In this document: positions 58,410 through 64,000 of the stretch, in pieces
Layout: the number at the start of each line of letters is the position of its first letter
How positions within the stretch are numbered: position 1 is the first letter of the stretch
NCBI GenBank assembly: GCA_001566965.1
Contig: LSNW01000032.1
Coordinates: 310,001-374,000 of the forward strand
Reading direction: 5' to 3'
Length of the DNA: 64,000 nt
From: Methylothermaceae bacteria B42
GTDB lineage: Bacteria > Pseudomonadota > Gammaproteobacteria > Methylococcales > Methylothermaceae
Program-made: the position numbers and the translations under genes
Notes under the pieces: model-generated
The model's database searches: none
What the model saw: only the letters and a program-made list of their open reading frames with translations
Told to the model about the DNA's origin: nothing

Positions 58410-59846
58410 ATGGGAAATGGAATAAACCGCAGACGTTTTCTACAACGCATGGCATGGCTGGGAGGCGGATCCGCCTTGTTGGCGACCCAAAATCAATTCC
58501 GGCTGCTCAATGCCGCCTTGGCGGCGCCCGGCAAATACGCCAATCTGACCGACCATAGAAGTTTGGTCTGCGTTTTTTTAATGGGCGGCAACGATTCCCA
58601 CAATATGTTCGTGCCCTATGCCAACGCCGAATACCAAAAATACAAGAAGGTGCGGCAGGGCATGGCGATTGCCCGTAGTCAGCTCCATCCCGTCCGGGGC
58701 AGTCAGTACGCTTTCCATTCCAATTTGAAGGGATTGCGCGATCTTTATAACGAAGGCCGTCTGGCGATTGTGAACAATATTGGGCCGCTATTCGGGGAAA
58801 TTACGCCCACGGCTTATTTCGATTTTCTCGAGGGCAATAACGCTGGTTTGAATGTTCCCCGCAATCTCTTTTCCCACAGCGATCAGCAAGAAACCTGGCA
58901 GACAGGTAAATCGACAGGTGCGGGGAAAATACATCCGGGCTGGGGCGGCAAAATGGCGGACCGCCTGATGGCCGCCAATACCAATCCAGCCGTTCCAATC
59001 AGCTATACCCTTTCTGGCAATAACCCTTGGCAGGCTGGCGTCGTCTCCCACCCTTTTGGAATCCAGCCCGGTCAAGGCGTTGGCTCTTTCGAGGACTTCG
59101 ATCAGCGGGAATGGCCACCCTGGCAAAAGTCCAGGGCCGCGGCTTGGGATGCGATTTTAAAACTTCAAAGCAGCCATCTATTGCAACAACAAGCGGCCGC
59201 TTCTTTTCTCAATACCCGGAAACGCGCCAACTTGCTTAGAAATGCCCTGGAACAAAGCCCGCCGTTGCAAACTCCTTACAACCCGGAAAACAACCTTGCC
59301 CAACAGTTACGCACCATCGCCAAACTCATCGCCGCCCGTGAATCACTGGGGTTGAAACGGCAAATCTTTTTTGCCAGTTTGGGAAGTTTTGATACCCATA
59401 GCATGCAGTTGACCGAGCACCAGAACCTTTTCACCTCGCTAAACGATGCTCTGGTAAGCTTTCAACGCACGCTAGAGGAATTGAACGTGGAAGACAGCGT
59501 GACGACTTTCACCGCTTCGGAATTCGGTCGCACCTTGACCATTAACGGTGATGGCACCGATCATGCTTGGGCTTGTGATTTACTGGTCATGGGTGGTGCC
59601 GTGGACGGGGGCAAGGTCCATGGCGAACCGATTGAATATTCCGACCAGTCCCTGGGCGAACACTGGGGCGAAAAGCTCTTTGGCCCCAGGGACGTTGGTT
59701 CGGGCAGGTTCATCCCAAAATATTCCACCGACCAGTACGGAGCTACCCTGGCAAAATGGATGGGAATTACCGACGGCGATCTGATAAAGATTTTCCCTCA
59801 CCTGAATAACTTTTCCACCCGGGATTTAGGCTTTATGAACGGCTAA
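58410..59846 (+). CDS. DUF1501 family exported protein (Tat signal)
   Basis: The 478-aa protein begins with a Tat-type signal (NRRRFLQRMAWLGGGSALL) and shows the DUF1501 features RSLVCVFLMGGNDSHNMFVPY, FDTHSMQLTEH and TASEFGRTLTINGDGTDHAW with a GG-type metal-site region. DUF1501 proteins are sulfatase/alkaline-phosphatase-like and unassigned. It pairs with DUF1800 (16 bp gap, strong GGAGG), so folding in the cytoplasm with a cofactor before Tat export is probable. Confidence 0.92.
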   Translation: MGNGINRRRFLQRMAWLGGGSALLATQNQFRLLNAALAAPGKYANLTDHRSLVCVFLMGGNDSHNMFVPYANAEYQKYKKVRQGMAIARSQLHPVRGSQYAFHSNLKGLRDLYNEGRLAIVNNIGPLFGEITPTAYFDFLEGNNAGLNVPRNLFSHSDQQETWQTGKSTGAGKIHPGWGGKMADRLMAANTNPAVPISYTLSGNNPWQAGVVSHPFGIQPGQGVGSFEDFDQREWPPWQKSRAAAWDAILKLQSSHLLQQQAAASFLNTRKRANLLRNALEQSPPLQTPYNPENNLAQQLRTIAKLIAARESLGLKRQIFFASLGSFDTHSMQLTEHQNLFTSLNDALVSFQRTLEELNVEDSVTTFTASEFGRTLTINGDGTDHAWACDLLVMGGAVDGGKVHGEPIEYSDQSLGEHWGEKLFGPRDVGSGRFIPKYSTDQYGATLAKWMGITDGDLIKIFPHLNNFSTRDLGFMNG

Positions 59847-59907
59847 TGAAATCTCAAAGGCAAGCTTTTTGGACATTTTGCCCGAACTAGAACTAAACGC
59901 GGTTTAA

Positions 59908-60014
59908 GTCTTCCTTCCGCGAGCGTTGGTGGCCGGGCGCCACAAGTCTCTCTTGGCCGGGTCCGAGCATAAACGTCGCGCGAAAGGGCTTAAGGCGTCA
60001 CGCGGGAGGAAGAC
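59908..60014. other. Long-stem structured element between DUF1501 and lyase genes
   Basis: GTCTTCCTTCCGCG (59908-59921) pairs with CGCGGGAGGAAGAC (60001-60014), one mismatch, closing a 107-bp domain that contains a GTGGC/GCCAC hairpin (around 59930-59944) and other GC-rich palindromic bits. It occupies the 225-bp gap before the lyase gene. It could be a structured RNA, a palindromic genomic repeat or a mobile-element relic. Only one copy is in this window. Confidence 0.5.
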
Positions 60015-60071
60015 CAAGATGAAAAGGGATGATTCATTCTTACAGGCCATTGTCCGCAGGAGGTAAGCATC

Positions 60072-63000
60072 ATGAACAAATCCATCCAAGCACCTTGGGG
60101 AAAATCAAGGAATCTGCTTTCGCTGACAATCTTTACATGGCTGCTTTCGGCCTACCTGCCCTGCCATGGCGGACAAGCCGTTTTAAACTCCGACTGGCAT
60201 ATCGATCCCGATGGTGACGGCGTTACCTCTCCGCTGGATCTGTGCCCCGCCGTGTATGATCCAGATCAAAAGGATGATGATGGCGATGGCTTGGGTAACC
60301 GCTGTGATCCGGACTATGCGCCCCCGGAAAAAGACGGGCCGGTTACTGACCTACACGCCGAACACGTCACCCCCTATGGTGCTTGGTTCAATTTCACCTC
60401 CCCCAGAACGTCCGCTTCCGGATGGAGCGCGGTGCTGGTTTGGAGCACGCGCGAAGACCAGCTTGCCGACCCTCAATCAGCCCTCGGCTTACAAGAACAG
60501 GGTCAAGCCATTGAAATCCAGAAAATTTGGGCGGATTACGGCGAACCTGTCAACCGTTCCCTCCGCTGGCGCAATCTCGGTTGGGACAGATCCAGAAAAA
60601 ATTATTCAACGCCCCTCTGGATTACGACCTTGCAACCCGATACCACTTACTATTTCACCGTCATCACAAACAATCAAAGGGGCAATATCATCAAAATCCA
60701 CACCCAGCCAGCGCCTAGACTCAAACTGGCACCCACCCATCCCCGGGTCTTCGCTGATCGGGAACTGATACAGCAATGGCGCAACCGGCGCAATCATGGG
60801 GACAACGAGTGGCTTTTCTGGGAATCGAAGTTAGCCCTTGAAATTCAAAAAGCCATCAAGGATTTTCGTCATATTGGGGATGCCCACTTCTGTCTTCCCG
60901 CTGCGCTTTTGTATCAGGTGAGCGGCGATAAAACCCATCGCAACCAAGCCCTGAGTCTGCTTCAAAAAACCTTGCACGATTTTTGGCTGTCTCCAGGTAA
61001 ACTGAATGGGAATAACTATCGCTGGGCAGATAATCAGCTGGGTTATTGCTTGGATATGCTTTGGGACGAACTTTCCCTTACCCAGCGCAATGAAGCGGCG
61101 GCGGCCATGCTTTCCGCTTTTTATGAAGAAAAAGGCAGACTCAACCGCCCGGAAGATACCGACGAATGGGCTTCCGTCACCCGGGCCTTGATTGTCATTG
61201 GCCTAACCCTTTGTCATTCAGCAGGTATCGACGGCCAATATTCCGAAAAGGCCTGCCAAATGCTTGATCTAGGGATGCGACGCTGGTACGGCACGCAATT
61301 AGTCAAGGCGCGGCGGAACCAGGGCAGTTTCGCCTTGAGCGGTGGCTACCTATCCGACGGCATCCGTTATGGACAAGGCACCTTTGCTTACTGGATGGAA
61401 ACTTTCTGGAATCTGACAAACGCGGGGATCGATTTTTCTGACTATGGGCCTTTCATAGAAAACAATCTCTATGCCATGAAAATCCACGCCACCACCCCCC
61501 AAGGACGGGGTTATGCAACACTTCGGGACGTAGAGAGTTTTGAATTCAGCTTTAGCGGCAAACCCTTTTCTGAACCCAACAGCTTCCCCGCTTTTAGGCG
61601 TTCCGATTTCGCCCGTAAAATACTCTTTCAAGCAGGCCTGTTAAAACGGTTGGGGGAAACTGCCGCCGCTGGCATCGCCCGTTGGCACGTTAATACTTAC
61701 TACCTCGATGCAATTTCAGGTTTAACCACCTTCTACAGAATGCTGTTTGATTACCATGCCATTCCTCAAATTGACCCTGGCCAAACCCTATCCCCTGTTT
61801 TTTTTGATAGTGGCTTTGGCGTATTCTATGATCGCAGCAGTTGGTCTCCGGACGCATCCTATCTTGTATTAAGAGGCGGTTGGGGCGGATTCGATCACCA
61901 TCTGGGCGATACTGGCTCGATACAGTTTTACCGCCGGGGCCGGTGGGTTATCAACCGCAATCTCTCCTGCTGCCAGCGCGGTAACACCGCAGAGGCAGAT
62001 AATGTCCTCCAACTTCAAATTCCATGGGATAAGGGAAGCAAGGATGCCCTTTCTCAATATGATTCGGTTTACCACGATGACCAAGGGAAATATCAACATC
62101 TGGAAAGCCCAGATAACAGCCAACGGCATTTAATTGTCGACCGCAGTCAAAGCTTCACCCTGGTGGTATTCGACACGACTGGCGCCTATAACGGCCGTAC
62201 CCAGCCGTTACACTATTACCATCGAGTCCAACGCGCGGTGTTGTGGGAAAAAGGCAAAGGTGGCGCGGATTATCTTTATATATATGACTTTGTAGAACCT
62301 AGTGCTGAAGCGCCACCTCTCCTTAAAAGAAAACAAACTTTCAACTTTTATCAAGCGCCACCCACCGTCAACGGCGCCACCGCAGTCATTGAGATCCCGG
62401 CCGAAACCGCGTTAACCGCCCAACGCGTGGATGTCGCCGCGATCTTTCCAGCGCAATCAGCAATGTCAGCCATTCCCCCGGAAGGTTCTCCAACAGACGG
62501 GGGCCTATATTCTTACCGTTTACAAATCGAGCCGGAGGATGGCAATAGGCTAACAATGATCACACTTTTCCGCATTGCGGATGAGTCAGACTTGCCCGTG
62601 GAGGCCGCCTGGGGATGGTCGGGGGAACGATGGAAAATCGTTGGCCAGGATAATCACGCCGCGATCTTTCCTATTTCAGGATATGGGCAACCGCATTATT
62701 ATGGCGAGTCGATTATCCCAAAAACCTCAGGGAAAGTCGTGAGCGTCATCTGGACAGGACTCGCTGCTGACCGGAGATACACGATCAACGCCGTAATCCA
62801 AGACGGTAATACCCGATTATCACTCTCCCCTGGCGGGCGGTTCCATGCAGATTCGAGCGGCGTTATAAGGTTTTTGGTAAAAGAAAATGGCCAAGTCATA
62901 CTCGATCCTCAAAGCGATCAAGACCAAGATGGCATCAAAAATTCTAATGATAATTGCCTCTACGTTGCCAACCCCAAGCAACGTGATACCGACCAGGATG

Positions 63001-63197
63001 GTTACGGCAATGCTTGCGATGCCGATCTGGATAATAGTGGTTTTGTCAGTTTCGGTGATCTGGACCTGTTCCGCGCCAGGTTTGGAACCGGTGACCCCGA
63101 TGCCGATTTTGACGGCAACGGCTTTGTCAGTTTTGGTGATTTAGCGATTTTCCGCCAACTATTCGGTCACGCACCCGGACCTGTGGCGGCAAAATAA
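60072..63197 (+). CDS. Large exported heparinase-II/III-like protein with dockerin-like tail
   Basis: The 1041-aa protein begins with a signal peptide (about 1-35), then a thrombospondin-3 repeat (DPDGDGVTSPLDLC, about 45-82) and a fibronectin-III-like domain (about 88-215). A long alpha/alpha-toroid-like region (about 220-560) and a beta-rich domain starting near 575 (FGVFYDRSSWSPDASYLVLRGG, WGGFDHHLGDTGSIQFYRRG) resemble heparinase II/III-type polysaccharide lyases. The C-terminal 93 residues repeat the thrombospondin-3/dockerin-like cassette. The lyase assignment is tentative; an acidic polysaccharide is the expected substrate. A GCAGGAGG precedes the ATG. Confidence 0.65.
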   Translation: MNKSIQAPWGKSRNLLSLTIFTWLLSAYLPCHGGQAVLNSDWHIDPDGDGVTSPLDLCPAVYDPDQKDDDGDGLGNRCDPDYAPPEKDGPVTDLHAEHVTPYGAWFNFTSPRTSASGWSAVLVWSTREDQLADPQSALGLQEQGQAIEIQKIWADYGEPVNRSLRWRNLGWDRSRKNYSTPLWITTLQPDTTYYFTVITNNQRGNIIKIHTQPAPRLKLAPTHPRVFADRELIQQWRNRRNHGDNEWLFWESKLALEIQKAIKDFRHIGDAHFCLPAALLYQVSGDKTHRNQALSLLQKTLHDFWLSPGKLNGNNYRWADNQLGYCLDMLWDELSLTQRNEAAAAMLSAFYEEKGRLNRPEDTDEWASVTRALIVIGLTLCHSAGIDGQYSEKACQMLDLGMRRWYGTQLVKARRNQGSFALSGGYLSDGIRYGQGTFAYWMETFWNLTNAGIDFSDYGPFIENNLYAMKIHATTPQGRGYATLRDVESFEFSFSGKPFSEPNSFPAFRRSDFARKILFQAGLLKRLGETAAAGIARWHVNTYYLDAISGLTTFYRMLFDYHAIPQIDPGQTLSPVFFDSGFGVFYDRSSWSPDASYLVLRGGWGGFDHHLGDTGSIQFYRRGRWVINRNLSCCQRGNTAEADNVLQLQIPWDKGSKDALSQYDSVYHDDQGKYQHLESPDNSQRHLIVDRSQSFTLVVFDTTGAYNGRTQPLHYYHRVQRAVLWEKGKGGADYLYIYDFVEPSAEAPPLLKRKQTFNFYQAPPTVNGATAVIEIPAETALTAQRVDVAAIFPAQSAMSAIPPEGSPTDGGLYSYRLQIEPEDGNRLTMITLFRIADESDLPVEAAWGWSGERWKIVGQDNHAAIFPISGYGQPHYYGESIIPKTSGKVVSVIWTGLAADRRYTINAVIQDGNTRLSLSPGGRFHADSSGVIRFLVKENGQVILDPQSDQDQDGIKNSNDNCLYVANPKQRDTDQDGYGNACDADLDNSGFVSFGDLDLFRARFGTGDPDADFDGNGFVSFGDLAIFRQLFGHAPGPVAAK

Positions 63198-63318
63198 GGC
63201 GGTATTCATCCTCTCGCAGAGCCGTATCGATCCCTTTTGATGACTCTTATCAGCCTCAAATGCTCTATAATCCGATTCCATGATTTCAATAGATGAACAT
63301 TTAGAAGGTGGAAAAATT

Positions 63319-64000
63319 ATGGCTGAAGCAACCAAACTCCGCTGGGGCATTCTGGGCGCCGCCAGAATGACTCAAGTCATGCTACCGGCTCTGATTACCG
63401 CCGATAACGCCCAACTGGTCGCTATTGCCAGCCGCCGCCCGGGCGCCGCGGCAAAGGTGCTTAACCAATGTGCCCCCCAAATAAGCGGGGTTAAGACCTA
63501 CGATGACCCTTCTCTATTACTGAAAGATTCCGAGGTGGAAGCCGTGTATTTGCCCATGGCCAACGAGGAACATGGGGAATGGGCGCTTAAGGTGCTTGAA
63601 CACGGCAAGCACGTCTTATGCGAAAAACCCATGGCGCTGAAAGTGGAAGAAATTGAGGCTATCGAACAAGCGGCAACCAAGCGCAAACTCAAAGCCATGG
63701 AAGGATTTATGTACCGCTTCCATCCCCAGCACCAAAGAACTTGGGAGATCATTAATACGGGGCTCATTGGCGACATCCGCACCATCCGTTCCACCTTTTC
63801 GTTCCCGATGACACCCGCGCGAATGTACCGAATCAGCCGATCCATCGATCAAGGCGGCGGTGCCATGTGGGATATCGGTTGTTATGCCATCCATGTATGC
63901 CGGATGTTTTTCCAGGAACCGCCGTCATCGGTCATCGCCATGGTTACCACTATCGATAGCGGAGCGGATGTGAGCGACAGCGGCGTATTGGATTATGGCG
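63319..64000 (+). CDS. Gfo/Idh/MocA family NAD(P)-dependent oxidoreductase, truncated by window edge
   Basis: The frame runs open to the end of the window with at least 227 codons. The N-terminus has the Rossmann turn WGILGAARMTQVMLPAL, and HVLCEKPMAL carries the family's catalytic Lys, with GGGAMWDIGCYAIHV later. The substrate is unknown (sugar or related). The start is ATG 63319, with an AAGGTGG upstream; an in-frame ATG at 63280 is possible. It follows the lyase gene by 121 bp. Confidence 0.88.
   Translation, partial: MAEATKLRWGILGAARMTQVMLPALITADNAQLVAIASRRPGAAAKVLNQCAPQISGVKTYDDPSLLLKDSEVEAVYLPMANEEHGEWALKVLEHGKHVLCEKPMALKVEEIEAIEQAATKRKLKAMEGFMYRFHPQHQRTWEIINTGLIGDIRTIRSTFSFPMTPARMYRISRSIDQGGGAMWDIGCYAIHVCRMFFQEPPSSVIAMVTTIDSGADVSDSGVLDYG

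Overview
The window reads as one continuous piece of a gammaproteobacterial chromosome. The housekeeping blocks have typical gammaproteobacterial order: ftsK-lolA-rarA divergent from trxB, cvpA-purF-metZ, and a yadG/yadH-type ABC exporter. There are also PEP-CTERM-type sorting tails, a cellulose-synthase operon and the family TIGR03790. A free-living, biofilm-forming gammaproteobacterium, perhaps a methanotroph relative, would fit, but no gene here proves a genus. I see no tRNA, rRNA, complete insertion sequence or CRISPR array.

Layout. 1-5.2 kb: the start of a type I-E CRISPR-Cas operon on the minus strand (cas3, casA, truncated casB), more GC-rich than its surroundings. 5.3-15.5 kb: a Rossmann protein, an operon of a DUF2959 protein with two dynamin-like GTPases, polX, degQ and an ABC exporter. 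15.5-18.4 kb: an FNR-type regulator, a Tus-family replication-terminator protein and, 290 bp beyond it, a 28-bp sequence that closely matches the chromosomal dif site. This part of the window is therefore probably the replication terminus. 18.4-29.9 kb: thiO, bcsA-bcsB-bcsZ-bcsC (cellulose), a PEP-CTERM surface protein and gnd. 30-36 kb: a small membrane protein, ychF, manC and a DUF455-HDOD-GGDEF operon. 36-46.9 kb: a deacetylase-like gene, ugd, metZ-purF-cvpA, rarA-lolA-ftsK and trxB. 46.8-63.2 kb: an accessory block dominated by exported proteins (TIGR03790, CAP, subtilase, cohesin-like, DUF1800, DUF1501 and a lyase-like protein), with a HerA-like ATPase and an unusual membrane/coiled-coil gene pair among them. 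The window ends inside a Gfo/Idh/MocA oxidoreductase.

How the genes may work together. Three large exported proteins (S8 protease, DUF1800 protein, heparinase-like protein) share a ~90-residue cassette made of a thrombospondin type-3 repeat and two dockerin-like calcium loops. Between them lies a small cohesin-like protein with a VPxPA membrane-sorting tail. This looks like a cell-surface cohesin-dockerin display system, which is my main candidate for an undescribed system. The diguanylate cyclase could feed the PilZ domain of BcsA, and ugd, manC and gnd could supply sugar precursors for extracellular polysaccharide.

Mobile DNA is limited to small non-coding elements. A 151-bp MITE-like element with 5-bp target duplication interrupts what looks like the polX terminator. 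A 174-bp palindromic element lies between tus and dif. A ~57-bp core repeat occurs twice.
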